Position numbers and translations under genes: made by a program. A model generated the notes under the pieces. It was not told where the DNA came from. It was given only the letters and a program-made list of their open reading frames with translations, and ran no database searches. A DNA stretch of 64,000 nucleotides from JAXMCI01 sp046349435 (GTDB taxonomy: Bacteria; Pseudomonadota; Alphaproteobacteria; Dongiales; Dongiaceae): the NCBI GenBank assembly GCA_046349435.1, contig JAXMCI010000011.1:1-64000 (forward strand), read 5' to 3'. Below, piece by piece: positions 1 to 11,774 of the stretch. The stretch's first letter is position 1, and every line of letters begins with the position of its first letter.

Positions 1-625
1 GCGTGCAGGCGCAGATCAGCCAGACATGGTTGAGGAACGAGCCGCCGAAGGCGGCGTGAAAGAACCGGTCGGCGAGCACGTAGCGCCGGGCATAGTCGTG
101 CAGTGGCAGGGTGCCGTCGGCGTAGTAGCCCATCACCAGCCCGCCGGCGTCCGAGACGGCGGCGAACTTGTTCATCGCGCCGCCATTGATCTGCTGCTGC
201 TCCTGGTAGAAGCGGTTGACCAGGTCGCCGGTCGGCAGGTCCGGCGAGACGTAGTCGCCGATGTTGAAGGGCTTGTTGGGCAGGTCGGGCGGAAAGCGGG
301 TGTCGGGCACCGCGCCGGTCGAGCCGACGGTCATCACGGTCGGCAGCTTGTCGTAGGGGCGCCCCTGGAGGTCGACCTGGGTGGCGGCCGCGCCGGCATT
401 GGCGATGCCGTCGGCGCCGGGGAAGGTGCCGTAGAGGTTGTCGAAGCTGCGGTTGTCCTGGAAGATCACCACGACATGGCCGATCCGCCCGAGGTCCGGG
501 GCGGCGGCGGCCTTCGGCGCCGCCGGCGCCGCGCCCGGCGCGGCCTTGTGAACCGCCGTCTCGCCGCAGCCGGCCAGCGCCGGCAGCAGCGTCGAAAGCA
601 AGGCGAGCGCGCCCCTGCGCTTCAT
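1..625 (-). CDS. Phosphoesterase family lipoprotein, C-terminus beyond window
   Basis: Reading the minus strand from the ATG at 625 gives an uninterrupted frame of 208 codons that runs off the left edge. The start of the protein looks like a lipoprotein signal: MKRR, a hydrophobic stretch, then the lipobox LAGC with Cys20, so export and lipid anchoring are likely. After an Ala/Pro-rich linker comes VVVIFQDNRSFDNLYG (about residues 51-66). This matches the N-terminal metal-site region of the phosphoesterase family that includes acid phosphatase AcpA and non-haemolytic phospholipase C. Near the window edge, FGGSFLNHVW also fits this family. The substrate (phosphate ester or phospholipid) cannot be decided because the catalytic C-terminal half is not in the window. 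Confidence 0.8.
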   Translation of the reverse strand, partial: MKRRGALALLSTLLPALAGCGETAVHKAAPGAAPAAPKAAAAPDLGRIGHVVVIFQDNRSFDNLYGTFPGADGIANAGAAATQVDLQGRPYDKLPTVMTVGSTGAVPDTRFPPDLPNKPFNIGDYVSPDLPTGDLVNRFYQEQQQINGGAMNKFAAVSDAGGLVMGYYADGTLPLHDYARRYVLADRFFHAAFGGSFLNHVWLICACT

Positions 626-702
626 GGCAGCCTCCGATCTCCCGTCGGCGAAGCCTAGCCTTCCCGGCCCGCCGGGTCGAGGGTCGCGGCGCCGCCCCCG
701 GT

Positions 703-1314
703 TCAGCGCTCGGCCAGCGCCAGCCTGACCCCGAGCGCGACGAAGGCGGCGGCGAAGGCCCGCCGCATCCAGGCCATCACCCGCGGGCGCGACAGGATCT
801 GCGTCCGCACCGCCGCCGCGAACAGGCCGTAGCCGACGAAGACGACGAAGGTGAGCCCCATGAAGACGCCGCTCAGCTCCAGCATCCGGGCGAGCGGATG
901 CGGCTCGCCCGCGGCGACGAACTGCGGCAGGAACGCGAAGAAGAAGATCGACAGCTTGGGGTTCAGCAGGTTGACCAGGACGGCGTTGACGGTGACCTGG
1001 AGCGCCGTGCGCCGCACGCCGTCGGCGGCGACGCCGAGCGCGCCCCGCTGCCGCGCCGCGCTCCACGCCATGTAGAGCAGGTAGGCGACGCCGGCATATT
1101 TGAAGGTCTGGAAGGCGAGCGCGCTGGCATGGAGCAGGGCCGCCGCCCCGCCGATCGCCGCGGCCATGTGCGGCACGATGCCGAGCGTGCAGCCGAACGC
1201 CGCGACGACGCTGGCGCGCGGCCCGCGCGCCAGCCCGGCGGCGACGGTGTAGAGCACCCCGGTGCCGGGCGAGGCGACGATCACGAGCGAGGTGACGAGG
1301 AAGGCGATGCTCAT
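703..1314 (-). CDS. LysE/RhtB family amino acid exporter
   Basis: This 203-residue, very hydrophobic protein has about six predicted membrane spans, the usual length and layout of LysE/RhtB exporters. The N-terminus carries the family pattern ASPGTGVLYTVAAGLARGPRA, with a conserved P-G after the first span and the glycine/arginine loop before the second. NLLNPKLSIFFFAFLPQF in the middle corresponds to the conserved NPK-x-x-x-F-F segment. Such proteins export amino acids or their derivatives across the inner membrane by proton antiport. The exported substrate is not predictable from sequence. It is oriented like the phosphoesterase to its left but separated by 77 bp, so co-transcription is possible but not shown. 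Confidence 0.9.
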   Translation of the reverse strand: MSIAFLVTSLVIVASPGTGVLYTVAAGLARGPRASVVAAFGCTLGIVPHMAAAIGGAAALLHASALAFQTFKYAGVAYLLYMAWSAARQRGALGVAADGVRRTALQVTVNAVLVNLLNPKLSIFFFAFLPQFVAAGEPHPLARMLELSGVFMGLTFVVFVGYGLFAAAVRTQILSRPRVMAWMRRAFAAAFVALGVRLALAER

Positions 1315-1425
1315 CGGCGAACCTCCGAGCCTGCGGGTTCGCGTCAGCCTAGCGCATCGGCCTGGGCGCCTGCGAGGGGGTGAGCCCGCGAGGTTCGCGG
1401 ACGGTCGTCAGGCGAAGCGGGAGAA

Positions 1426-1502
1426 TGGTCGGAGTGAGTGGATTCGAACCACCGGCCCCTGCGTCCCGAACACAGTGCTCTACCAGGCTGAGCTACACTC
1501 CG
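1426..1502 (-). tRNA. tRNA-Pro (anticodon CGG)
   Basis: On the minus strand the cloverleaf starts CGGAGTG at 1502 and closes with CACTCCG at 1430-1436. It has the D-loop (TAGCTCAGCCTGGTAGAGC), an anticodon stem-loop reading TT-CGG-GA, and a T-arm with GGTTCGAATCC. The 3' CCA is encoded (plus-strand TGG at 1426-1428). Anticodon CGG reads the proline codon CCG, which is common in this GC-rich genome. Confidence 0.96.
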
Positions 1503-1555
1503 AGGGCGGCCTATATAACGCCATCGACGGGCGCCTGCAAGCGATGGCTTGCGTC

Positions 1556-2572
1556 TCAGTAGGGCCGCTCGATGCAGAAATCGACGACCTCGAGCAAGGC
1601 TGCCTTCTCGGCGCCGTCGGGGAAGATGCCGAGCGCGTCGCGGGCGATCGCGCCGTAGTGGCTGGCCCGCGCCACGGTGTCGCGCAGCGCGCCGTGCTTG
1701 ACCATCAGCCCGAGGGCATGGTCGAGGTCGCCCTCCTCATGCTCGAGCTGCTCCAGCGTGCGCCGCCAGAAGGCGCGCTCGTCGGAATCGCCGCGGCGGA
1801 AGGCCAGCACCACCGGCAGGGTGATCTTGCCCTCCTGGAAGTCGTCGCCGATCGACTTGCCGAGCTCGGCCTGCTTGGCCGAGTAGTCGAGCACGTCGTC
1901 GATCAGCTGGAAGGCGATGCCGAGATTGAGGCCGAAGCTGTCCAGCGCCTCCTCCTCGACCTTCGGGCGGTCGGCGACCACCGCGCCGATGCGGCAGGCG
2001 GCGGCGAAGAGGGCGGCGGTCTTGCAGCGGATGACCTCGAGATAGGCCTGCTCGCTGGTCTCGGTGTCGTTGCTGGTGACGAGCTGCAGCACCTCGCCCT
2101 CGGCGATCACCGCGGCGGCGCCGGAAAGGATCTCCAGCACCTTGAGCGAGCCGTCGGCGACCATCAGCTGGAAGGCGCGGCTGAACAGGAAGTCGCCGAC
2201 CAGCACGCTCGCCTTGTTGCCCCACACCGCGTTGGCGCTGGCCCGGCCGCGCCGGAGCGCGCTGTCGTCGACCACGTCGTCATGCAGCAGGGTGGCGGTG
2301 TGGATGAACTCGACGCAGGTGGCGAGCGCGACGTGGCGGTCGCCGCGATAGCCGCAGAGCCGGGCGGCGGCCAGCGTCAGCATCGGCCGCAGCCGCTTGC
2401 CGCCGGCCGCGACGATGTGCCCGGCGAGCTGCGGTATCAGCGCCACCGGGCTGTGCATGTGCTTGACGATGAGCTGGTTGACCGCGGCGAGGTCGCCGGC
2501 GACCAGCTGGGTCAGCTGGTCGACCGACGGGCGACGCGCCCGCTCCTCCCCGAGATTGACGATGACGGCCAC
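1556..2572 (-). CDS. ispB: Polyprenyl diphosphate synthase (octaprenyl-type, IspB-like)
   Basis: A 338-residue trans-isoprenyl diphosphate synthase. It extends farnesyl diphosphate with isopentenyl diphosphate to make the long prenyl tail of ubiquinone. GGKRLRPM near residue 57 binds diphosphate. The first aspartate-rich motif reads LLHDDVVDDSALRRG (about 95-109) and the second FQLIDDVLDY (about 223-232); both hold the Mg-binding Asp residues of the family. The C-terminus DFCIERPY is typical of alphaproteobacterial homologues. Chain length (eight to ten units) cannot be set precisely from sequence. The gene is divergent from the DUF2007 gene at 2709, with 136 bp between them for promoters. 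Confidence 0.93.
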   Translation of the reverse strand: MAVIVNLGEERARRPSVDQLTQLVAGDLAAVNQLIVKHMHSPVALIPQLAGHIVAAGGKRLRPMLTLAAARLCGYRGDRHVALATCVEFIHTATLLHDDVVDDSALRRGRASANAVWGNKASVLVGDFLFSRAFQLMVADGSLKVLEILSGAAAVIAEGEVLQLVTSNDTETSEQAYLEVIRCKTAALFAAACRIGAVVADRPKVEEEALDSFGLNLGIAFQLIDDVLDYSAKQAELGKSIGDDFQEGKITLPVVLAFRRGDSDERAFWRRTLEQLEHEEGDLDHALGLMVKHGALRDTVARASHYGAIARDALGIFPDGAEKAALLEVVDFCIERPY

Positions 2573-2708
2573 GCGTCCTGTTCCCGATCCTTGACCGCAC
2601 CGGCGGCTGCAGCGAGCATAGATCGGCGCGCCGGTCGGTCAAGCTTGGCCTGGGCTTTGTGCAACCGGGCTGCCCCCGGGCGCGCGCACCGGCGGACGGG
2701 ATGGCCCC

Positions 2709-2939
2709 TTGATCGAGCTGCTGCGGACCAACGACGTGGTGCGGCTGTCCTGGCTGGTGGCGCTGCTCGCCGACCAGGGCATCGAGGCGATCGTGCTGGA
2801 CAGCCACATGAGCATCATCGAAGGCAGCATCGGCGCCATCCCGCGGCGGCTGATGGTCGGCGAGGAGCAGGCCTCGCGCGCCCGGCGGCTGCTCGCCGAG
2901 GCCGGCGAGACGGCCCCCGGCGTGAGCGCCAAGCCGTGA
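2709..2939 (+). CDS. DUF2007 family small protein
   Basis: A 76-residue protein matching the DUF2007 (putative signal-transducing) fold: a beta-alpha-beta layout with MIELLRTNDVVRLSWLVALL, then GIEAIVLDSHMS, then IPRRLMVGEEQASRARRLL. The function is unknown in the family. It is the first gene of a rightward group and is followed after 10 bp by the methyltransferase gene, so the two are probably co-transcribed. This pairing next to a divergent polyprenyl synthase is common in alphaproteobacteria as far as I recall. Confidence 0.8.
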   Translation: MIELLRTNDVVRLSWLVALLADQGIEAIVLDSHMSIIEGSIGAIPRRLMVGEEQASRARRLLAEAGETAPGVSAKP

Positions 2940-2949
2940 GCGCCAGGCC

Positions 2950-3699
2950 ATGAGCCAGCCGGGCGAGGAGCCGACCCGGGACAGCCTGCTCGGCGGGCGC
3001 ATCCGGCTGGCCCAGCCGGCGACCGGCTACCGCGTGGCGATCGATCCCGTGATGCTGGCGGCGGCGGTACCGGCGGCCGACGGCGAATCGGTGCTCGATG
3101 TCGGCACCGGGGTCGGCGCGGCGGCGCTCTGCCTCGCCTGGCGGGTGCCGGGCTGCAAGGTGGTGGGCATCGAATCGCAGCCGGCGCTGGTCCGGCTGGG
3201 CAACGACAACGCCCAGGCCAACGGCATGCGCGACCGGGTCGGCGTCATCATCGGCGACCTGCTGCGGCCGCCGCCGCGGCTGGCGCCGGCCTCCTTCCAC
3301 CACGTCATGGCGAACCCGCCCTACATGCCGTCCGGCAGCGGCACGGCGCCGCCCGACGCCGGCAAGGCCGCCGCCAACGTCGAGAGCGAGGCCAGGCTCG
3401 CCGACTGGCTGCGCTTCTGCCTGGCGATGGCGCGCCCGAAGGGCGGCATCACCCTGATCTACCGCGCCGACCGCCTCGACGTGCTGCTCGCCGAGGTCCG
3501 CGGCCAGGTCGGCGACCTCGCCATCCTGCCGCTGTGGCCGGGCAACGGCCGGCCGGCCAGCCGGGTGATCCTGCACGGCCGCAAGGGCGGCGGCGGCCCG
3601 CTCAGGCTGATGCCGGGCCTGGTGCTGCACGAGGCCGACGGGCGGTACACCGAAGCGGCCGACGCCATCCTGCGCGAGGGCGCGGCGCTGCCGGTCTGA
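2950..3699 (+). CDS. SAM-dependent methyltransferase, TrmN6/YfiC-like
   Basis: A 249-residue class I methyltransferase. The SAM-binding motif I is VLDVGTGVGAAALCLA (about residues 48-63). The acidic residue ending strand 2 is in VVGIESQPALV. The catalytic motif is NPPYMPS (about 122-128); NPPY is the signature of N6-adenine and glutamine methyltransferases. The closest family is tRNA1(Val) adenine-37 N6-methyltransferase, so tRNA modification is the likely job, but a 'small-domain' methyltransferase with another substrate is possible. The N-terminus includes GGRIRLAQPATGYRVAIDPVML, a stretch typical of this family. It sits 10 bp after the DUF2007 gene. Confidence 0.85.
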   Translation: MSQPGEEPTRDSLLGGRIRLAQPATGYRVAIDPVMLAAAVPAADGESVLDVGTGVGAAALCLAWRVPGCKVVGIESQPALVRLGNDNAQANGMRDRVGVIIGDLLRPPPRLAPASFHHVMANPPYMPSGSGTAPPDAGKAAANVESEARLADWLRFCLAMARPKGGITLIYRADRLDVLLAEVRGQVGDLAILPLWPGNGRPASRVILHGRKGGGGPLRLMPGLVLHEADGRYTEAADAILREGAALPV

Positions 3700-3752
3700 G
3701 GGCGGCCGTGGCGGCGGCGACGCCGTGCCGACCTCGCCTACATTGCGGGGGC

Positions 3753-4601
3753 ATGTCATTCGCGGACTTCCTGCGGCGCTGGTCGCCGATCCCGCGCCGC
3801 CGGCCGCCCGTGGTGGCGGTGGTGCGGCTCAATGGGCCGATCGGAATGCCCGGGCCCTCGCTGCGCGGAACCAGCCTGACCCTGGCCGCGCTGGCCGGGC
3901 CGCTGGAGCGGGCGTTCGGGCTGAAGGGCCTCAAGGCCGTCGCGCTGGCGGTGAACTCGCCGGGCGGGTCGGCGGTGCAGTCGGCGTTGATTGCGCGACG
4001 CATCCGCGCGCTGGCCGAGGAGAAGAAGGTGCCGGTGCTGGCCTTCGTCGAGGACGTCGCGGCCTCGGGCGGCTACTGGCTGGCGACCGCCGGGGACGAG
4101 ATCTTCGCCGACGAATCCTCGATCCTGGGCTCGATCGGGGTGATCTCCGCCGGCTTCGGCTTCCAGGCGCTGCTCGACCGCATCGGCGTCGAGCGGCGGG
4201 TGCACACCGCCGGGTCGCGCAAGGCGATGCTCGACCCGTTCCGCCCCGAGGATCCGGAGGACGTCGCCCGGCTGGAGGCGCTGCAGCGCGAGATCCACGA
4301 CAACTTCAAGGCGCAGGTGCGGGCGCGGCGCGGGGCGCGGCTCAGCGGCGAGGAGCCCGAGCTCTTCACCGGCGAGATCTGGACGGGCCGCGGCGCGCTG
4401 GCGCGCGGCCTGATCGACGGCATCGGCGAGCTCCGCGCGACGCTGCGGGCGCGCTACGGCGAGAAGGTGCGGCTGGTGGTGGTCGAGGAGCGGCGCGGCT
4501 GGCTGAAGCGGCGGCTCGGGCTGACCGAGGCGGCGGGCTGGCCGGAGCAGGCGATCGGCGCGCTCGAGGCGCGGGCGCTGTGGGCCCGCTACGGGCTGTA
4601 G
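3753..4601 (+). CDS. S49 family serine peptidase (SppA/SohB-like)
   Basis: A 282-residue single-domain member of the ClpP/crotonase-fold S49 family. NSPGGSAVQS carries the oxyanion-hole glycines. VAASGGYWLA holds the nucleophilic serine (SGG). GSRKAMLDPF matches the region of the catalytic lysine in SppA-type peptidases. These enzymes use a Ser-Lys dyad and degrade signal peptides or membrane-associated fragments. I chose the ATG at 3753 because MSFADFLRRW starts the conserved protein; the frame is open further upstream but without family-like sequence. No long membrane anchor is evident, unlike many SppA proteins, so its location is uncertain. Confidence 0.87.
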   Translation: MSFADFLRRWSPIPRRRPPVVAVVRLNGPIGMPGPSLRGTSLTLAALAGPLERAFGLKGLKAVALAVNSPGGSAVQSALIARRIRALAEEKKVPVLAFVEDVAASGGYWLATAGDEIFADESSILGSIGVISAGFGFQALLDRIGVERRVHTAGSRKAMLDPFRPEDPEDVARLEALQREIHDNFKAQVRARRGARLSGEEPELFTGEIWTGRGALARGLIDGIGELRATLRARYGEKVRLVVVEERRGWLKRRLGLTEAAGWPEQAIGALEARALWARYGL

Positions 4602-4664
4602 CCTGGGCTATAGCCTTCGGGCGGTTTCCTTGACCGCGCCGGGCGGCGCCCTCTAAATGTCGGA

Positions 4665-4931
4665 ATGTTCGGTCTTCCCGGGTTCTCCAAGCTCATCGTC
4701 CTGGTCGCGATCCTGGTGGTCGTCTGGTACGGCTTCAAGTTCGTCGGCCAGGTCGATCGGGCCCGCAAGCAGGCGCTGCGCGCCCGCGGCCAGGCGCCCC
4801 GCGGCGGCGCCCGGCGCCCCGCCGCGGCGCCGGAGCAGGCGGTCGAGGACATGGTCAAGTGCCGGGTCTGCGGCACCTACATCGCGTCGCGCCGGCCGAG
4901 CCGCTGCAGCCGCTCCGACTGTCCCTGGTGA
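4665..4931 (+). CDS. Small single-span membrane protein with C-terminal zinc-ribbon-like cysteines
   Basis: An 88-residue protein of unknown function. Residues 8-26 (KLIVLVAILVVVWYGFKFV) form one membrane span. A basic, proline/alanine-rich cytoplasmic linker follows, then a small knuckle VKCRVCGTYIASR...RCSRSDCPW with four Cys in C-x2-C...C-x4-C spacing, likely binding zinc. Similar short proteins in proteobacteria are annotated only as hypothetical (PP0621-like). It lies between the S49 peptidase and glyQ. No role can be assigned. Confidence 0.65.
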   Translation: MFGLPGFSKLIVLVAILVVVWYGFKFVGQVDRARKQALRARGQAPRGGARRPAAAPEQAVEDMVKCRVCGTYIASRRPSRCSRSDCPW

Positions 4932-4959
4932 AGGCGGGGGCGAAGCGGGGCGGGCAGGG

Positions 4960-4988
4960 TTGACCCCCCGCCGACCGGAAACTATGGT
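4960..4988 (+). promoter_or_regulatory. Candidate sigma-70 promoter of glyQ-glyS-ppdK
   Basis: TTGACC at 4960-4965 and TATGGT at 4983-4988 are separated by exactly 17 bp. The predicted start lies about 40 bp before the glyQ ATG at 5034. The match is by eye and untested. Confidence 0.5.
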
Positions 4989-5033
4989 GCGCCGCACCCA
5001 AGATCCTTCCGGGTCCGTCGAGATCGCCGCGAG

Positions 5034-5927
5034 ATGGCCCATCCCAATCCCGAGACCTGCTTCCAGCGCCTCATCCTGAAGCTGCAGGACTACTGGGCGG
5101 AGCGCGGCTGCGTCGTGCTGCAGCCCTACGACATGGAGGTCGGCGCCGGCACCTTCCACCCGGCGACGACGCTGCGCGCGCTCGGTCCCGAGACCTGGAA
5201 CGCCGCCTATGTGCAGCCCTCGCGCCGCCCGACCGACGGGCGCTATGGCGAGAACCCGAACCGGCTGCAGCACTACTACCAGTTCCAGGTGATCATGAAG
5301 CCGTCGCCGCCCGACAGCCAGGCGCTCTATCTCGGCAGCCTGAAGGCGCTCGGCATCGATCCGCTGGCGCACGACATCCGCTTCGTCGAGGACGACTGGG
5401 AGAGCCCGACGCTGGGCGCCTGGGGGCTCGGCTGGGAGGTCTGGCTCGACGGCATGGAGGTCACCCAGTTCACCTACTTCCAGCAGGTCGGCGGCATCGA
5501 ATGCGACCCGGTCTCGGTCGAGCTGACCTACGGGCTGGAGCGGCTGGCGATGTACGTCCAGGGCGTCGAGCGGGTCTATGACCTCGACTGGAACGGGCTG
5601 CCGCCGGATCGCGGCGGGATGACCTATGGCGACGTGTTCCTGCGCGCCGAGCGCGAGTTCTCCGCCTTCAACTTCGAGCATGCCGACACGGCGCGGCTGT
5701 TCCAGCACTTCGCCGACGCCGAGCGCGAGTGCGGCGCGCTGCTCGGGCTGGCGCGGCCGCTGGCGCTGCCAGCCTACGACCAGTGCATGAAGGCGAGCCA
5801 CCTCTTCAACCTGCTCGATGCCCGGGGCGTCATCTCGGTCACCGAGCGGCAGGCCTATATCGGCCGCGTCCGCGCGCTCGCCAAGGGCTGCTGCGAGGCG
5901 TGGCTCGCCGGACGCGCGGCGGCCTGA
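5034..5927 (+). CDS. glyQ: Glycyl-tRNA synthetase alpha subunit
   Basis: A 297-residue alpha chain of the bacterial heterotetrameric (alpha2beta2) glycyl-tRNA synthetase. It contains the class II aminoacyl-tRNA synthetase core that activates glycine with ATP. Recognisable segments are FQRLILKLQDYWAERGCVVLQPYD at the N-terminus, EVGAGTFHPATTLRALGP (motif 2 region), PSRRPTDGRYGENPNRLQ, and GGIECDPVSVELTYGLERLAMY near residue 155. The length is typical. The beta subunit gene begins 3 bp after the stop, so the two are clearly translated together. Confidence 0.98.
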   Translation: MAHPNPETCFQRLILKLQDYWAERGCVVLQPYDMEVGAGTFHPATTLRALGPETWNAAYVQPSRRPTDGRYGENPNRLQHYYQFQVIMKPSPPDSQALYLGSLKALGIDPLAHDIRFVEDDWESPTLGAWGLGWEVWLDGMEVTQFTYFQQVGGIECDPVSVELTYGLERLAMYVQGVERVYDLDWNGLPPDRGGMTYGDVFLRAEREFSAFNFEHADTARLFQHFADAERECGALLGLARPLALPAYDQCMKASHLFNLLDARGVISVTERQAYIGRVRALAKGCCEAWLAGRAAA

Positions 5928-5930
5928 GCC

Positions 5931-8107
5931 ATGGCCGAGCTGCTGCTGGAGCTGCTCTCCGAGGAGATCCCCGCCCGCATGCAGGCGCAGGCGGCCGAGG
6001 ATCTCCGCCGCCTCGTCGAGTCCGAGCTGGCCAGGGCCGGGCTGACCCCGACCGCCCTGCAGGCCCATGTCACGCCCCGCCGGCTGGCGCTGGTCGCCGA
6101 GGGGCTGCCGCTGCGCCAGGCCGATGTCAGCGAGGAGCGGCGGGGACCGCGGGTCGGCGCGCCGGACAAGGCGATCGAGGGCTTCCTGAAATCGGCCGGG
6201 CTCGCCTCGCTCGATGCCTGCGAGCAGCGCGACACCGGCAAGGGCGTCTTCTGGTTCGTGATCATCAACCGGCCCGGCGGCGAGACGGCGGCGGCGCTGC
6301 CGGCGATCCTGACGGCGGCCATCGCGGCGCTGCCCTGGCCCAAGTCGATGCGCTGGGCGCGCCACGAGATGCGCTGGGTGCGGCCGTTGCATTCGGTGCT
6401 GGCGCTGCTCGACGGCAGGCCGCTCACGGGCGGGCTGCGGCTCGGCGTCGGCGACGACCTGCTGCCCTTCGGCGCCGAGACGCGCGGCCACCGCTTCCTG
6501 GCGCCGGCGCCCTTCACGGTGACCTCCTTCGCCGACTATCGCGACAAGCTGCGCGCGGCGAAGGTCATCCTCGACCGCGCCGAGCGGCGCGCCGCGATCG
6601 CCGAGCAGGCCGCGGCGGCGGCGGCCGCGGCCGGGCTGCGGGTCAAGCCGGACGAGGGGCTGCTCGAGGAGGTGACCGGGCTGGTCGAGTGGCCGGTGGC
6701 GCTGGTCGGCCGCATCGACGACGCCTTCATGGCGGTGCCGCCCGAGGTGCTGACCACCTCGATGCGCACGCACCAGAAGTACTTCGCGCTGCTCGACGGC
6801 GCGGGCAAGCTGGCGCCGCGCTTCCTGGTGATCGCCAACCAGCCCGCCGCCGACGGCGGCGCGGCGATCGTCGCCGGCAACGAGCGGGTGCTGCGCGCCC
6901 GGCTGTCGGACGCCAAGTTCTTCTGGGACCAGGACCGGCGCACCAAGCTCGAGGCGCGCGTGCCGGCGCTGGCCAGCATCGTCTTCCACGCCAGGCTCGG
7001 CACCGTCGCCGACAAGGTCACCCGGCTGCAGACGCTGGCCGCCGAGCTGGCGCCGCGCATTCCCGGCGCCGACGTCGATGCGGTGCGCAGCGCGGCGCTG
7101 CTCGCCAAGGCCGACCTGACCAGCGGCATGGTCGGCGAGTTCCCCGAGCTGCAGGGCGTGATGGGCCGCTACTACGCGCTGGGCGAGGGCGAGGCGCCGG
7201 CGATCGCCGAGGCGATCGCCGAGCACTACGCGCCGCTCGGGCCCGGCGACCGCTGCCCGAGCGCGCCGGTCAGCATCGCCGTGGCGCTGGCCGACAAGCT
7301 CGACAGCCTGGTCGGGTTCTTCGCCATCGCCGAGCGGCCGACCGGCTCCAAGGACCCGTTCGCGCTGCGCCGCGCCGCGCTGGGGGTGATCCGGCTGATC
7401 CTGGAGAACCGCCTGCGCCTGCCGCTCGCCGAGCTGCTCGGCCGCGCCTTCCAGGCCTATCGCGGCAACCCGGCCTTCGCCGCCGCCCTGCCGGCCGGGC
7501 AGAGCGCCGAGGCGGTGGCGGGCGAGCTGCTCGACTTCTTCGCCGACCGGCTCAAGGTGGCGCTGCGCGAGAAGGGCGTGCGCCACGACCTGATCGCCGC
7601 GGTCTTCGCGCTGGGCGGCGAGGACGACCTCGTCCGGCTGCTCGCCCGGGTCGACGCGCTCGGCGCCTTCCTCGCCAGCGAGGACGGCGCCAACCTGCTG
7701 ACCGCCTACAAGCGGGCGAGCAACATCGTGCGCATCGAGGAGAAGCGCGACGCGGCCAGCCATGACGGCCCGCCGGCGCCCGAGCTCTTCGTCCAGGAGG
7801 AGGAGCGGATCCTCGGCCGCCGGCTCGACGAGGCGCGCCGGGCGGCGTCCACTGCCCTGGCCGGGGAGGATTTTTCCTCGGCCATGGCGGTTCTTGCGCA
7901 ACTGAGGGGCCCGGTCGACGATTTCTTCGATCGGGTCACGGTCAACGTCGCGGAGCGCGAGCCGGCCGGACGGGACGACGTGGCGCAGCATTTGCAGGGA
8001 GGCCCGCAGCCGCCCGCGGCCGGCGCATTGCGCGCCAACCGGCTGCGCCTGCTGTCGCAGATCAGGTCGACCCTGGGGGTGGTGGCGGACTTCGCAAAGA
8101 TCGAGGG

Positions 8108-8111
<4 letters not shown>
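5931..8111 (+). CDS. glyS: Glycyl-tRNA synthetase beta subunit
   Basis: A 726-residue beta chain that binds tRNA-Gly and carries the anticodon-binding (DALR-like) region. The start MAELLLELLSEEIPARMQ is the conserved beta-chain N-terminus. HVTPRRLAL, WPKSMRW, RTHQKYFAL, and KDPFALRRAALG around residue 475 are family hallmarks. It starts 3 bp after glyQ and its last codons overlap the ppdK start (ATGA at 8108), indicating translational coupling across all three genes. Confidence 0.98.
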
Positions 8112-10798
<2,687 letters not shown>

Positions 10799-10913
10799 GC
10801 GCTGCGGCGCGGCCGTGCCGACCTCAGGACGAGGTTTGAGGGGGCGGGCGCGATCAGAACCGTGAGGGCCACGCCCCGGCGCCGGTGCGCGGGGAGGGGT
10901 GGGAAAATTGGCA

Positions 10914-10937
10914 CGCGGAGGCGCGGAGGACGCGGAG
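10914..10937. repeat. Short G-rich tandem repeat, unit CGCGGAG
   Basis: Three copies of CGCGGAG start at 10914, 10922 and 10931, with one or two spacer bases, in the 203-bp space between ppdK and the ADYC gene. Nothing else is recognised in this gap apart from a weak 5-bp hairpin just after ppdK (ACCTC/GAGGT). Confidence 0.6.
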
Positions 10938-11001
10938 GGTGCGTCGGCCGGGCCGCGCGCGCCCTCGGCGTCTCGGCATGAATGGTCGGCCGGGCGGCCG
11001 T

Positions 11002-11769
11002 TCAGAACGACTTGTTGAACAGGATGGCGCCCGGGGCTGACTCGGTGCAGGCGGCGCCGTTGGCGGCGGTGCGCAGGCGGGGGCAGCGTTCGAGCAGCTG
11101 GTCGAGGGTGGCGAGCGCCGGGATGCGGGTGCGGGCGACGCAGATCGCGCCGCCGGGGCCCCAGGCCGCCTCGAAGCGCAGGCCGGGCGCCGGCTCGTCG
11201 CGCTGGATGCCGGCGCGGTCGTAGATGTCGATGGTCGTGCCGTTGCGGGTGTGCGGCACGCCGTCGCCGCAATAGTCGGCCCGGACCATGTGGACGCAGG
11301 CCTCGAAGAGGTCGCGCATCGCGACACCGCTGGCCGCCGCGTGCCAGGGCTTGTAGCCGAAGCGCACGCACTTGCCGATTGCACCGCTGGTGCAGGTCAG
11401 CGTGATGCCGCCGCCCGGCTTGGCCAGCGGGAAGGCCCAGCGCTGCCCGGCCGGATCGGGATCGCAGAGGTTGCGCCAGCCGCCGGGTGCGGCGGGATCG
11501 GCGACGCTGATGGCGTGCAGGGTGATCTCCGGGTCCTTGGGGTCGGACGCCACCGCGTCGATGCGCAGCGAGAGCGTCCGGCCCTCGCCGTCGCCGATGG
11601 TCAGCTTGTGGCCGGCCAGCGCCGCGCCGGCGAGCACGCGGCCGTCCGCCAGGGTCAGGCGGAAGGCGGTGCCCTCGATCTCGACCGAGGGCACCGGAGC
11701 TCCGGCGGGCGTGACGGCAGGGAACGCAGCGGTTGCGGCGAAGGCGATGCCGAGAAGCGCCCGCTTCAT
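11002..11769 (-). CDS. Secreted ADYC-domain protein
   Basis: A 255-residue exported protein. An N-terminal signal peptide (MKRALLGIAFAATAAFPAVTPAGA) is followed by a small beta-rich segment (IEGTAFRLTLADGRVLAGAALAG) and then the ADYC domain. That domain includes KCVRFGYKPW (about 133-142), EACVHMVRADYCGDG (156-170) and TTIDIYD...RFEAAWGPGGAICV. ADYC is at residues 164-167. Eight cysteines in the mature part suggest up to four disulfides and a location outside the cytoplasm. The ADYC domain has no known biochemical role. The gene follows the NG-repeat peptide gene by 5 bp and both should share one mRNA. The start at 11769 is fixed by the signal peptide. Confidence 0.85.
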   Translation of the reverse strand: MKRALLGIAFAATAAFPAVTPAGAPVPSVEIEGTAFRLTLADGRVLAGAALAGHKLTIGDGEGRTLSLRIDAVASDPKDPEITLHAISVADPAAPGGWRNLCDPDPAGQRWAFPLAKPGGGITLTCTSGAIGKCVRFGYKPWHAAASGVAMRDLFEACVHMVRADYCGDGVPHTRNGTTIDIYDRAGIQRDEPAPGLRFEAAWGPGGAICVARTRIPALATLDQLLERCPRLRTAANGAACTESAPGAILFNKSF

Positions 11770-11774
11770 GACGG

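Noticed and set aside
26..658. Plus-strand frame at the left edge
   Set aside because: The minus strand encodes a phosphoesterase with lipobox and family motifs over the same bases.
4653..7991. Very long minus-strand open frame (over 1100 codons) across glyQ and glyS
   Set aside because: It is antisense to two certain genes. Its translation is Arg/Gly/Ala/Leu-rich with no domain, as expected for stop-free shadow frames in GC-rich DNA.
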